The notes: generated from the letters alone by a model not told the origin. A DNA stretch of 64,000 nt from Rossellomorea aquimaris (GCF_008180865.1 NZ_VTEX01000001.1:127116-191115); one strand, 5' to 3'; positions 16,271-24,919 are shown, counted from the first letter of the stretch. Made by a program: numbers and translations.

Positions 16271-16461
16271 AAAAAAATCGCCTCCATTAGACGAATAAAT
16301 CATAGTTAAGTGCCTAACATACTTTATTACGATTGTCGGAAAAAATCAATACATTTCAGGCTGATTTTTTCATATTTTTTAGAAGAACTTTTTGGGAAAG
16401 GTATGTTATAGTTTTGTACAATGAGAGTATGAGAATTTTTTTCAATAATTGAAGGGTGATT

Positions 16462-16794
16462 ATGATGAATGATGTAGTGAAACGTATAGAGAAACTCGAG
16501 TATTATCAGCGGTTAATGGCGGAGATGATTCCCGAAAATGGTTATCCATTTCATCGGCTGATCATTCGTAAGGGGTTGTCGGAGAGGGAAGTGAAGGAGT
16601 TCTTTAGCACTTGTGATAGGTTGAGCATGAAACTTCAAAAGCAAAAAGCGGAAGGATTCGTGTACAATACTCCGCTTTTCAAAGAATTTGAAGAACAGCT
16701 TCATTCAAAGCTGAAGGTTCATGAAGTGGTTGATAGCTGTTTAGCTCAAGACATTTATCCAGCTTTGATGAAACAGTTAAAGAAGAGCTTGTAG
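16462..16794 (+). CDS. yhaI: YhaI, DUF1878 protein
   Basis: A 110-residue soluble, helical protein with the opening VVKRIEKLEYYQRLM typical of YhaI/DUF1878. AAGGGTGATT precedes the start; GTG 16456, ATG 16462 and ATG 16465 are all possible and 16462 is preferred for spacing. It converges on hpr with a single base between the two stop codons. No established function. Confidence 0.75.
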   Translation: MMNDVVKRIEKLEYYQRLMAEMIPENGYPFHRLIIRKGLSEREVKEFFSTCDRLSMKLQKQKAEGFVYNTPLFKEFEEQLHSKLKVHEVVDSCLAQDIYPALMKQLKKSL

Positions 16795-16795
16795 A

Positions 16796-17371
16796 TCAAG
16801 CCAGTTCTTCTTCATCTTGAAATAATTCTCCCAGTTTTCCATTATCATCAGAAAAATCATTCTCAATGTTATGAAACGATTTTTCAAATATCTCCATAAA
16901 ATCATTTCCATATATATTTCGCACGACGGTCATCATTTCAATCATTTCAGGGAACTTTCCATATAATTCCCGTAATGGGGAAACTCCCTGGAAGATTGAG
17001 TGACTCTCAGGCTTATAGTTCTTCATAAGCTCAAGAAGTATATTTTCCCCTTTAGCCGTCAATTGAATATAGGTGTTCCGTTTATCGTTCTCCCGTTTAG
17101 AAAACTGTAGTAATTCCCGTTCTTCTAATTTCTTGGAGAAGTTAAATGCAGTCGAAACGTGCATAACACCAAACTTGGCTACGTCTGAAATGGAAGCACC
17201 CTTTAAATGATACGCAATCCAGAGAATATGATGTTCGTTGATATTTAAGTCGTATGGCTTGATCCATTGCTGCCAGTCCTTTTCTATGGCCTTCCACAGA
17301 GCTTTACTAAGCTGAGCCATCCTTTGACTGAAGAGCATAGCCTCTTTCAAAGTAAATTCTCTTTCCTTCAT
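16796..17371 (-). CDS. hpr: Transition-state regulator Hpr (ScoC), MarR family
   Basis: A MarR-type winged-helix repressor of about 191 residues that controls exoprotease, sporulation and peptide transport genes in Bacillus. The core [20 protein letters not shown] and [20 protein letters not shown], then [22 protein letters not shown] with the recognition helix and wing, matches B. subtilis ScoC closely; the C-terminal part with [13 protein letters not shown] is also conserved. GGGTGA suits ATG 17371; a GTG at 17380 is the alternative. The C-terminal tail is acidic and shorter than in B. subtilis. Confidence 0.95.
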   Translation of the reverse strand: MKEREFTLKEAMLFSQRMAQLSKALWKAIEKDWQQWIKPYDLNINEHHILWIAYHLKGASISDVAKFGVMHVSTAFNFSKKLEERELLQFSKRENDKRNTYIQLTAKGENILLELMKNYKPESHSIFQGVSPLRELYGKFPEMIEMMTVVRNIYGNDFMEIFEKSFHNIENDFSDDNGKLGELFQDEEELA

Positions 17372-17380
17372 CTCATTCAC

Positions 17381-17689
17381 CCACTTTGCTAGAAAATCTT
17401 TTTAAAACTAAGTAGTACCAAAATGACTTACTAAAACAACTATCACAAAAAAGAAAGCGCTTATATTTTATTATGCCAATAAAGTAATAATTAATAAAGG
17501 TTAAATTGACAAAATTTTTCGAAGTATATAATTTTTGATTGGGACGTACTGTGAAAATCAGAGGTTGATGGGTGGATGGATACTGTAATGACGGGATTTG
17601 TGGATGAAATCATTATATTGAAAGAAAAGAATGGGGATAATAATTTTTTTTGAAAACATGTTTCTCCAGTATCGATATAATCCCTATTC
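17381..17689. other. hpr upstream region with a possible microORF
   Basis: This AT-rich region contains the hpr promoter on the minus strand. On the plus strand TTGACA (17506-17511) and TATAAT (17527-17532), 15 bases apart, precede a 25-codon frame at 17576-17653 (MDTVMTGFVDEIIILKEKNG...). The frame has only a modest AGAGG site, so it is recorded as a possibility. A 76-codon minus-strand frame here has no ribosome site and is rejected. Confidence 0.3.
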
Positions 17690-17744
17690 AAACAAAAAAA
17701 CCCACAGCCTTCCACCACCATTAGTGAAAAAGAACTGCGGGGAT
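17690..17744 (-). terminator. Terminator of yhaH
   Basis: On the minus strand CCCCGCAG pairs with CTGTGGG across a long loop and is followed by seven T residues. Confidence 0.7.
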
Positions 17745-17748
17745 CTGG

Positions 17749-18120
17749 TTATTGATTAGGTGTATTTGCTGAGTTAATCGATTTTTCCAAGTCTTCAATG
17801 GTTCTTTGGATGGATTGGATTTCTTCCTGAAGTCGACGGTTATTTGGCTCTGTTGAAGCCTGCCATTGTTTGAATGAAGCTTGAAGATCTTTAGAAAGCT
17901 GCATGACCGTTTCTTTTCCTTCCTGAGACAGGGTTCCGATGGATTCTTTCAATTCTCCAATATTCACCTTCATCTCGTCGATTACTCCAGTCCAGTCATC
18001 TTTCTTGTCTTTGATTTGTGCCCGGATTTCTTTCCCTGATGAAGGAGACGTGAGAAGGGATGCTACTCCTCCGACCACTCCACCGATTAAAAGCCCGTAT
18101 GCAAGAGATTTTTTGTTCAC
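17749..18120 (-). CDS. yhaH: YtxH-domain protein YhaH
   Basis: A 123-residue protein with an N-terminal glycine-rich membrane segment (GLLIGGVVGGVASLLTSPSSGKEIR), the YtxH signature, followed by a coiled-coil region with repeated ESIG/ELK spacing. GAGGTGA places the start at GTG 18120, nine bases inside the longest frame. It lies between hpr and trpP as in B. subtilis. Members are general-stress or envelope-associated; no enzymatic role expected. Confidence 0.85.
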   Translation of the reverse strand: MNKKSLAYGLLIGGVVGGVASLLTSPSSGKEIRAQIKDKKDDWTGVIDEMKVNIGELKESIGTLSQEGKETVMQLSKDLQASFKQWQASTEPNNRRLQEEIQSIQRTIEDLEKSINSANTPNQ

Positions 18121-18283
18121 TATGATCACCTCGTTCTTCTATTTCTATAATACTCTATTTCTACAATCAACATGTATTCTCCTTTTCCCTTTTAAAACAG
18201 ATTAAAACAAGTCAATTCATAACTTTCATATTTGCAGCATAAAAATAAAGGTAAGAGGTGGAGTAAAGGAGGGGTTCTAATCG

Positions 18284-18478
18284 ATGGACGGGGTAATCTT
18301 TGGTTTCTTTGCTCTCTGTGCAGTATTATTTCTAAGTATGGTGTATAATTTCATTTCCATTCAAAGGCCTGGTATGTATCCTCCTAAGAATATATTAAAA
18401 AAGCGTGCTGCCATAATGGGGTCCGGTGGGGTGATCACCTTCTTGATTGGAGTACTCTTATGGGTTGCAGTCAAGTAA
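18284..18478 (+). CDS. Small two-helix membrane protein, unknown
   Basis: A 64-residue protein with hydrophobic segments at about 4-24 and 43-62, separated by a basic loop (QRPGMYPPKNILKKR). AAAGGAGGGG lies upstream of the ATG. It is convergent with trpP and shares its terminator. No family recognised. Confidence 0.65.
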   Translation: MDGVIFGFFALCAVLFLSMVYNFISIQRPGMYPPKNILKKRAAIMGSGGVITFLIGVLLWVAVK

Positions 18479-18484
18479 TATATA

Positions 18485-18534
18485 GAAAAAGCCCTCCGTT
18501 CATGTTGCGATAGCACAATGAATGGAGGGCTTTA
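18485..18534. terminator. Bidirectional terminator, small membrane gene and trpP
   Basis: AAAGCCCTCC with TTCAT pairs with ATGAATGGAGGGCTTT around a short loop; A and T runs lie on both sides. Confidence 0.85.
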
Positions 18535-18545
18535 CTATGATTAAA

Positions 18546-19082
18546 TTAGGATAGCTGTTCTGATGTGACAGCTTCTCGAATGGTTGAACGTTTTAATATC
18601 CCGTTAATGATTGGATAAACCACAAACATTGCCCCGGCGTTAACTAGTGTAGCTGGAAGTACGACTGCCGCAAATAGAGCAAAGAAAGCTCCAGGCAGAC
18701 CGACAATAACATAAGCCGAAAGTAAGAATATACTTCCTGATACGAGCGTACCAACTGCTGTTAGAACAGAAGCTCCTACAAGTGAACGAGCGATTTTTTT
18801 AGTAGCCAGGAAAAGTCCGTAAAAAACGAATGCCGTGATCGGTTTATCAATCAGGTTAGGTAAAAATCCTCCAGGGAACTGTGTTGTCAGACCTGAAATG
18901 ACTCCAGTTAATAAACCTAAAAGTAATACGTTTTTCTTGGCTGGAAATAATATAATGCCAAGAAACATCATCGTCAGCATCATGTCCGGCTTCATTCCTA
19001 AGAAAATTCCCGGGATCACTGTGTGCAGGACGGCTCCGATCCCTACTAATAATGACAGGGATACAAGTGTTTTTGTATTCAT
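18546..19082 (-). CDS. trpP: Tryptophan transporter TrpP
   Basis: A 178-residue membrane protein of about five to six helices, matching TrpP (YhaG) of B. subtilis in length and in MKPDMMLTMMFLGIIL and FPGGFLPNLIDKP. It imports tryptophan. Translation start is embedded in a run of GAG/TAG triplets that is a TRAP-binding site, so synthesis should be blocked when tryptophan is abundant. A strong promoter lies upstream. Confidence 0.92.
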   Translation of the reverse strand: MNTKTLVSLSLLVGIGAVLHTVIPGIFLGMKPDMMLTMMFLGIILFPAKKNVLLLGLLTGVISGLTTQFPGGFLPNLIDKPITAFVFYGLFLATKKIARSLVGASVLTAVGTLVSGSIFLLSAYVIVGLPGAFFALFAAVVLPATLVNAGAMFVVYPIINGILKRSTIREAVTSEQLS

Positions 19083-19084
19083 TT

Positions 19085-19112
19085 CTCATCTCTCCTCAAC
19101 TAAACTATACTA
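19085..19112 (-). promoter_or_regulatory. TRAP (MtrB) RNA-binding site over the trpP ribosome site
   Basis: Read on the minus strand, the leader has TAG-TA-TAG-TT-TAG-TT-GAG-GA-GAG-AT-GAG-AA followed by the ATG: six triplets each two bases apart, overlapping the Shine-Dalgarno GAGGAGAG. Further upstream TAG and GAA triplets may extend it. In B. subtilis tryptophan-bound TRAP represses trpP translation through just such triplets. Confidence 0.88.
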
Positions 19113-19160
19113 TTTGCTTCTCCTAATGTGCACTGTTGCCATTAGCGAAAAGATAGGTAC

Positions 19161-19188
19161 ATTATAACATACAGAGTATTGTTGTCAA
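19161..19188 (-). promoter_or_regulatory. Sigma-A promoter of trpP
   Basis: On the minus strand TTGACA (19188-19183) and an extended TGTTATAAT (-10 at 19166-19161) are 16 bases apart, about 80 bases before the trpP start. Confidence 0.8.
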
Positions 19189-19203
19189 AGATTAATTATT
19201 CTG

Positions 19204-19241
19204 AAAAAAGCCTGATCCCCTTTAACTTCTGGGATCAGGCT
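19204..19241 (-). terminator. Terminator of hit
   Basis: AGCCTGATCCC pairs with GGGATCAGGCT; on the minus strand it is followed by TTTTTT. Confidence 0.85.
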
Positions 19242-19247
19242 CGATTA

Positions 19248-19670
19248 TTATGAAAGATGCTGTGCAATGGATTCAGCTATTCCTTTCAGGTCTTCTTGAG
19301 TGTAATCATCATTATGTGTCTTCCATACGGCTCCGAAGCCATCTCCATGGCCATAGCGGGGAATGAAGTGCATGTGAAAATGGAATACAGATTGTCCTGC
19401 TTCTTCACCTGCATTGCTTAACAGGTTCATTCCAACAGGGTTAAACTCGGCCTTGATACTGTCAGCAATCTTAGGTGCAACAGAGAAGAGGTGGCTTGCC
19501 AGATCAGGAGTCAGCTCATAGATGTTTTCTTTATGTACTTTGGGAATAAGTAATGTATGGCCTTTCGTCACTTGGCTAATATCAAGGAAAGCAAGGACAT
19601 GCTCATCCTCGTACACTTTCATTGCAGGGATTTCACCGTCGATAATCTTGCAAAAAATACAGTCACTCAA
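19248..19670 (-). CDS. hit: HIT-family nucleotide hydrolase Hit
   Basis: A 140-residue histidine-triad protein with the catalytic HFHMHF (His97, His99, His101) and an N-terminal CxxC (C4, C7). Family members hydrolyse AMP conjugates and related nucleotides. It is divergent from ecsA across a 710-base intergenic region, as in B. subtilis but with a much longer spacer. ATG start with GGTGGAG upstream. Confidence 0.93.
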   Translation of the reverse strand: MSDCIFCKIIDGEIPAMKVYEDEHVLAFLDISQVTKGHTLLIPKVHKENIYELTPDLASHLFSVAPKIADSIKAEFNPVGMNLLSNAGEEAGQSVFHFHMHFIPRYGHGDGFGAVWKTHNDDYTQEDLKGIAESIAQHLS

Positions 19671-20380
19671 TGTTTACTCCACCTTTTTTGTAATGGCATT
19701 TTTATGTATTTTATCATGAAAGAGAAAATAAATGAAGAAGAGACAGGAACGATTTTCCTGCCTCTCTTCTTGAAGGGGTAATACTATAAAGATTTATATG
19801 TCAGGCTTCATTCTCTTTGATAAACACCTCATTCGCTAGTAGCTTCTGTAGTGATACATTCTTAAGTTAGAATGAAAATTGTTCAATGCGACCATCCCCT
19901 TATCTTTTCGCTATTTAAGCAATTCAGACAATAGAAACTGTTAGCCGTCTTGGACAAACACCTCATTTGCTATAAGGATGATATGTGTAAACCATTAGAA
20001 ACATGAATGACTTTGTGCAATGTGACCATCCCCTTATCTCCTAAGCTTAATAAGCTAATAAAGTAAGTTGATTCAGTCAAAGTGTGCTTTAACAAACACC
20101 TCATTTATCAATTTTTTGAACAAATGAATATGGTGAGTGTGTCATTCACTATAGAAGACGACAATCCTTACAGTCGCAAACAATAGTGAAATTGGTTAGC
20201 TGGTCTTTAACAACCATCCCCTTTTTCTTATTGCTGGCCCCTTCAAATATTATGATGTGCAAATCGAGTATTGTTATGAATGTTAAAATGTGGAATGAGA
20301 AATTGGATTAACAATGCCTTTACCATGAAATTTTGATAAAATAGAGAAAACCATGTAGAAGAGAAAGGACGTTGCTGCTC
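19671..20380. other. Long hit-ecsA intergenic region
   Basis: 710 bases without a recognised gene. The central part (19822-20223) holds repeated boxes listed separately. The last 100 bases should contain the ecsA promoter; TAAAAT at 20337-20342 is a plausible -10 without a good -35. No transposase or RNA gene recognised. Confidence 0.6.
19822..20223. repeat. Array of alternating repeated boxes, unknown function
   Basis: Box A, AAACACCTCATT, occurs at 19822, 19956 and 20094; box B, ACCATCCCCTT, occurs at 19891, 20025 and 20213, twice preceded by CAATGYG. A and B alternate at about 65-69 bases except the last gap. On the minus strand each box is an SD-like purine run (AATGAGGTG, AAGGGGATGG) joined to the first codons of tiny open frames; the next bases GTTAAAG are shared by A3 and B3, so A and B may be related. 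On the plus strand the boxes are pyrimidine-rich. Function unknown. Confidence 0.65.
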
Positions 20381-21124
20381 GTGTCATTACTAGAAATCAA
20401 ACACCTGGTTGGCGGATATACCCGAAAACCGGTATTAAAGGATATATCATTTTCCATACATTCAAATGAAATTGTCGGATTAATCGGCCTGAACGGAGCA
20501 GGGAAAAGTACGACTATCAAGCATATAATCGGTCTAATGGAAGCAAAGCAAGGAGAAGTGTCCATTAATGGTCATACCTTGAAGAGTGATGCCGATCAGT
20601 ATCGAAAGCAGTTTTCATACATACCGGAAACACCGATTCTTTATGATGAGCTTACCCTTGAAGAGCATTTAAAGCTGACGGCCATGGCTTACGGCTTATC
20701 AGAGTCTGAGTATAAAGGAAGAATTGATAAACTGTTGAAGGCCTTTCGTATGGAGAAGAAGATGAGCTGGTTTCCTGCACACTTTTCAAAAGGGATGAAA
20801 CAAAAGGTGATGATCATGTGCGCTTTTCTGATTCAGCCCAGTCTCTATATCATTGACGAGCCTTTTGTTGGATTAGATCCACTCGGGATTCAGTCACTGC
20901 TTGACTGGATGCAGGAGATGAAGCAAAACGGTGCCGGAATACTGATGTCGACGCATATTTTAGCAACTGCAGAAAGATATTGTGACTCTTTCATCATCCT
21001 TCATGAAGGGAAAATTCGTGCAAAAGGAACGCTTCAGGAGCTGCGGAAGGAATTTTCCATGGCGGGTGCAACATTAGATGATATTTATATCCAGCTGACA
21101 AAGGAAGAATCCCATGATGAATAA
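20381..21124 (+). CDS. ecsA: ABC transporter ATPase EcsA
   Basis: A 247-residue ABC ATPase, the same length as B. subtilis EcsA. Walker A GLNGAGKST at about 36-44, signature FSKGMKQKV, Walker B LYIIDEPFVGLDP and the tail LDDIYIQLTKE are all present. EcsAB is needed for intramembrane proteolysis by RasP and for normal secretion. The frame opens at TTG 20372, but family alignment (MSLLEIKHLVGGYT) and spacing from AAAGGA favour GTG 20381. It overlaps ecsB by 11 bases. Confidence 0.95.
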   Translation: MSLLEIKHLVGGYTRKPVLKDISFSIHSNEIVGLIGLNGAGKSTTIKHIIGLMEAKQGEVSINGHTLKSDADQYRKQFSYIPETPILYDELTLEEHLKLTAMAYGLSESEYKGRIDKLLKAFRMEKKMSWFPAHFSKGMKQKVMIMCAFLIQPSLYIIDEPFVGLDPLGIQSLLDWMQEMKQNGAGILMSTHILATAERYCDSFIILHEGKIRAKGTLQELRKEFSMAGATLDDIYIQLTKEESHDE

Positions 21125-22343
21125 GGTGGAAAGTATTTGGAAGAAACGAATTGTAGAGTATAATCAGGAGCTTCAAAAGTATTTGAAATACATGTTTAAC
21201 GATCATTTACTATTCGTCCTGATTTTTGCACTGGGAGGAGCAGCGTATACATATAATCAGTGGGTAAAAACCCTGGATCCAGCTTTCCCTGCACCACTCA
21301 TCATGGCGGTGATCCTGGGCTTATTATTGGCATGGAGTCCCGTCTATACGTTCTTAAGAGAAGCGGACGCCGTGTTTCTTTTACCGTTAGAGGGGCGTTT
21401 ATCGAGCTATTTCACCAAATGCATCTGGATGAGTTTCATGTTTCAATCATACATTCAACTGCTCGTACTGGCTGCACTCATGCCAATGTATGTAGCCGTA
21501 TCCGGTAGCAGCTTTGGAAGCTTCTTTCCGTTACTTGGCTTTGTATTAGCATTAAAGATATGGAATCTATATGTACGCTGGTTCATGCTGCGCTTTCAGG
21601 AAAAGGAAGCTCATTGGACCGACAGCTTTTTGCGGTTTTTATTAAGCGGTTCTCTCCTATTCTTAGTGCTATCGGGCGCTGAATTCTGGATGGTCATCGT
21701 TGTTGCCTTCATCATGCTCGGGTATGCGTTGTACTTTTTTCAATCAACAAAAGGTAAAAATCTTAAGTGGGATCTGTTAATCAATCTGGAGCAGCAGCGG
21801 ATGCTGATCTTTTATCGAATCGCCAATATGTTCACGGATGTGCCTAAGCTGAAAGGGAAGGTGCACCGGAGGAAATGGCTTGATGGACTTGTGCGAACGC
21901 CTTTCTCTCAAGCATCGACCTATCGATATTTGTATCTTCGGTCTTTGGTGAGAACAAGTGAATATTCGGGTCTTTACATTCGGTTAACCTTGATCGGAAT
22001 GCTGCTAATTTATTCGAATTCTTCTTTTATCTTCAGTATTTTGACGGCATTAGTGTTTCTTTACTTAACAGCTTTTCAGCTGATCCCTTTGTTTAAACGG
22101 TTTGATTATAAAATCTGGGTTCTCATTTATCCTGTATCAAGGGAATTAAAGAAGTCTTCTTTTCAAAAAATCATAAATCAGGCAATGGTGATCCAGGCGG
22201 TTGTGTTTTCACTGCCTCTATTTTTAAAGGGTGCATGGATAGAAGGGTTGATTACGCTACTGGTCGGATTGGCATTTTCACTTCTATTCAGTCAGTTCTA
22301 CTTAGTGCAGCGATTGAAGAAGATGGATGAAACATTATTTTAG
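21114..22343 (+). CDS. ecsB: ABC transporter membrane subunit EcsB
   Basis: A 409-residue membrane protein with about eight hydrophobic segments, paired ones near 25-75, 100-150, 170-210 and 280-400, matching EcsB length. It starts inside the ecsA stop region (ATGATGA), so the two are translationally coupled. Partner of EcsA in an exporter-type ABC complex of unknown substrate. Confidence 0.93.
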   Translation: MMNKVESIWKKRIVEYNQELQKYLKYMFNDHLLFVLIFALGGAAYTYNQWVKTLDPAFPAPLIMAVILGLLLAWSPVYTFLREADAVFLLPLEGRLSSYFTKCIWMSFMFQSYIQLLVLAALMPMYVAVSGSSFGSFFPLLGFVLALKIWNLYVRWFMLRFQEKEAHWTDSFLRFLLSGSLLFLVLSGAEFWMVIVVAFIMLGYALYFFQSTKGKNLKWDLLINLEQQRMLIFYRIANMFTDVPKLKGKVHRRKWLDGLVRTPFSQASTYRYLYLRSLVRTSEYSGLYIRLTLIGMLLIYSNSSFIFSILTALVFLYLTAFQLIPLFKRFDYKIWVLIYPVSRELKKSSFQKIINQAMVIQAVVFSLPLFLKGAWIEGLITLLVGLAFSLLFSQFYLVQRLKKMDETLF

Positions 22344-22408
22344 TGAAACGATCCGGCAGGAAGAAACGTATAGATTGAGTAAATAGAAAAAAAGGATGGT
22401 GGTTCAGT

Positions 22409-23113
22409 GTGAACCATGAAAGAGAAGAGCTTGATTCCTGGAAACGTAAATTCAGTAGAAAATCTTCCATCTTCCAAAGGGTTTCTAAACAAGCTCAAAC
22501 AAAAGTGAACCAATGGATCCCTGAGAAAGCACATAAAGTGGTAACGGAAAGCATCAAGAAGATGGTGGAAGTAACGTTAAAGGGAAGCGAGTGGGTACCC
22601 CTTCAGCACGGCTCTGTGAAGTCTTCACTGAAGGAAAGAGAAGCGCTGATGAAGGAACGTATGGAATTTTACCGGAAAGCGGCTACGATTGAAGGAGCAG
22701 GAACTGGTGCAGGTGGAATCTTTCTCGGTTTGGCAGATTTTCCGTTGCTTTTATCAATTAAAATGAAATTTCTAAGCGAATGCTCTGCCATTCACGGCTA
22801 TGATACAAAACAATATGAGGAACGCCTGTTTCTGCTTTATGTCTTTCAGCTTGCATTCTCCAGTGATTCTCATAAAAAACATGTCCTCGACATCATCGAA
22901 AACTGGGATGTGGAAAAAGAAAAATTGAAGGGATTGGACTGGCGAACTTTCCAGCAGGAGTATCGGGATTACATTGATTTCGTGAAATTGTTTCAACTCA
23001 TTCCCGGGGTAGGGGCTGTGGTGGGAGCCTATGCAAACTATCAACTTCTTGATCAATTGGGTGAAGTGGCAAAATATGCTTATCGGATTCGGTACTTTCA
23101 TGATTTAGAATAG
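22409..23113 (+). CDS. ecsC: EcsC family protein
   Basis: A 234-residue protein matching EcsC in length and in the central glycine-rich stretch GAGTGAGGIFLGLADFPLLLSIKMK and the later GVGAVVGAYANYQLLDQLGEVA. Function of the EcsC domain is unknown; it follows ecsAB in the operon. GTG start preceded by AAAGGATGGTGG. Confidence 0.9.
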   Translation: MNHEREELDSWKRKFSRKSSIFQRVSKQAQTKVNQWIPEKAHKVVTESIKKMVEVTLKGSEWVPLQHGSVKSSLKEREALMKERMEFYRKAATIEGAGTGAGGIFLGLADFPLLLSIKMKFLSECSAIHGYDTKQYEERLFLLYVFQLAFSSDSHKKHVLDIIENWDVEKEKLKGLDWRTFQQEYRDYIDFVKLFQLIPGVGAVVGAYANYQLLDQLGEVAKYAYRIRYFHDLE

Positions 23114-23125
23114 TAGGAGTGAGGA

Positions 23126-23155
23126 GAGGTCGACGTTATGGTCGATCTTTTTTTT
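23126..23155 (+). terminator. Terminator of ecsABC
   Basis: AGGTCGAC pairs with GTCGATCT and is followed by seven T residues. Confidence 0.8.
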
Positions 23156-23264
23156 GAGGGATATTGGCAGGGAAACGGAATACAAACGCATCTTTTTATT
23201 TCCTCTGAATATTCAGGTATAGTTAGAAAGTACGTAATCATTATTATAGTGAGGTGTGAAATAG

Positions 23265-23672
23265 ATGAACAAACGCAAGAAAGGATTGAAAGTGTTAGGA
23301 CTTATTCTATTCTCATTCTTCTTCTTTTTAGCAGGGGTGTTTCACTTTATTGAAGCTCAAGGATTCGCCAAAATGATCCCTGAATTCATACCTCTAAGGG
23401 AAGAAATCGTGTATATTACGGGAATGATCGAGTTTATATTGGCAGTACTTCTGCTCATTCCAAAGACTCGTGAAAAAGCAGGGATTATCACTGCGATTTA
23501 TTTAGTTCTCATCTTCCCCGCAAATATTTATGCGGCCATTAAAGAAATTCCTGCTCCAGGGAAAGAGGAAGCGAATGTAGTACTGCTTTGGGTGAGGTTA
23601 TTGTTTCAACCGCTTTTGATCTGGTGGGTATTGGTGGTAAGTAAGATTGAAAAAAATCATCGCTTTTATTAA
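23265..23672 (+). CDS. DoxX-family membrane protein
   Basis: A 135-residue protein with four predicted membrane helices (about 8-28, 48-66, 74-92, 105-125). The sequence GVFHFIEAQGFAKMIPEFIP followed by an EFILAVLLLIP helix is the DoxX/DoxD-like pattern. GAGGTG lies ten bases before the ATG. Role unknown; DoxX proteins are linked to redox homeostasis in some bacteria. Confidence 0.75.
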   Translation: MNKRKKGLKVLGLILFSFFFFLAGVFHFIEAQGFAKMIPEFIPLREEIVYITGMIEFILAVLLLIPKTREKAGIITAIYLVLIFPANIYAAIKEIPAPGKEEANVVLLWVRLLFQPLLIWWVLVVSKIEKNHRFY

Positions 23673-23674
23673 GA

Positions 23675-23711
23675 GTAAAGGATCAGGCCTTATGGGACCT
23701 GATCCTTTATT
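23675..23711. terminator. Bidirectional terminator, doxX-like gene and yhaA
   Basis: AAAGGATCAGG pairs exactly with CCTGATCCTTT around a ten-base loop. Confidence 0.85.
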
Positions 23712-23716
23712 ATGAG

Positions 23717-24919
23717 TTATTTTGTCACCGTCTCTGAGACAGAATGTCTTTCTTGGTATTGAATGGTAGCAGACGCCAGTGATTTAGCGGCTATCAGGAG
23801 AGCCTTTTCGTTAATATCAAACTTGGGATGATGGTGGGGAAAGGCAACTTCAACATTTTCCGGTTTGGCTCCCGTAAAAAAGAAGGTACCCTTTATATGT
23901 TCTAAGTAATGAGAGAAATCTTCCCCGCCCATTTGTATTTCAATTTCCTCCACACTATGAACTTCATCAATTGTATCAACACTTTGAATCAACAAATCCG
24001 TTTCCCCTGCGTGATTCACGACAGCAGGATATCCGCGTTCATAAACATATTCATACTCACAACGGGCTGAAAGACATGCACCTTTCAGAATCTGTTCGAT
24101 TTCTTCTTCAATAAAATCTCTCACCTCAGGATTGAATGTACGGACTGTCCCAATGAGTTTAGCGGAATCGGCAATCACATTAAATGCGTTATCTGCCATA
24201 AACGAACCAATTGTTACGACGGCAGGATGAATAGGATTCACTCTTCTGCTGACAATTTGCTGAAGTTCGGAAACGACCTGAGCCCCGATCACGATGGAAT
24301 CCTTCGTTTTATGAGGTTGTGCCCCGTGACCGCCGGACCCCTTGATGACGATTTCAAATCTATCAGCAGCAGCCATGATTGGACCTGTCCGATATAGAAT
24401 TTTTCCGAGAGGTTCACTTGACCATAAATGAGTTCCGAAAATAACATCCACTCCATCCAGGCAGCCCGCTTCAATCATGGGTTTCGCTCCACCTGGTGCA
24501 TATTCTTCAGCATGCTGATGAATAAGAACCACTGTACCTGAAAGCTTACCACGCATTTCATGCAGGGTTTTACCCAATACTAACAGTGTTGCTGTATGAC
24601 CGTCATGGCCACATGCATGCATAACGCCTGGAACGGTGGACCGATATTCCACATCCTTTTCATCCTGGATGGGGAGGGCGTCAAAGTCTGCACGAAGTGC
24701 CACTGTTTTTCCCGGCAGGGCTCCCTCGATTCTTGCTACTACCCCATTGCCACCCACTTGTTCCAGGATCGGAACCCCGATTTTCTTGTAGTAATCAGCA
24801 ATGTATGCAGCTGTATTTTTCTCTTGGAAGGAAAGTTCGGGATGTTGATGGAGAAATCTTCTAATCTCAACCATTTCTATCCAACGTTCTTCTAGTTTCT
24901 GATATAATTCATTCAGCAA
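23717..24919 (-). CDS. yhaA: M20 family amidohydrolase YhaA
   Basis: A 400-residue zinc amidohydrolase/carboxypeptidase. Metal and catalytic motifs: HQHPELSFQE near 25, ADFDALPIQ near 80, MHACGHDGHTA near 103, the EEYAPGGAKPM region, GGHGAQPH in the lid domain and GGEDFSHYL near 350. Such enzymes remove acyl groups from N-acyl amino acids or similar amides. AGGAGG is two bases from GTG 24925 and eight from TTG 24919, so the latter is chosen. Confidence 0.85.
   Translation of the reverse strand: MLNELYQKLEERWIEMVEIRRFLHQHPELSFQEKNTAAYIADYYKKIGVPILEQVGGNGVVARIEGALPGKTVALRADFDALPIQDEKDVEYRSTVPGVMHACGHDGHTATLLVLGKTLHEMRGKLSGTVVLIHQHAEEYAPGGAKPMIEAGCLDGVDVIFGTHLWSSEPLGKILYRTGPIMAAADRFEIVIKGSGGHGAQPHKTKDSIVIGAQVVSELQQIVSRRVNPIHPAVVTIGSFMADNAFNVIADSAKLIGTVRTFNPEVRDFIEEEIEQILKGACLSARCEYEYVYERGYPAVVNHAGETDLLIQSVDTIDEVHSVEEIEIQMGGEDFSHYLEHIKGTFFFTGAKPENVEVAFPHHHPKFDINEKALLIAAKSLASATIQYQERHSVSETVTK

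Noticed and set aside
17491..17721. 76-codon minus-strand frame upstream of hpr
   Set aside because: It runs through the yhaH terminator and a promoter-like region and has no ribosome site.
23138..23353. 71-codon plus-strand frame between ecsC and the DoxX gene
   Set aside because: Its ATG lies in the loop of the ecsABC terminator, it lacks a ribosome site, and it overlaps the well-supported DoxX gene in another frame.
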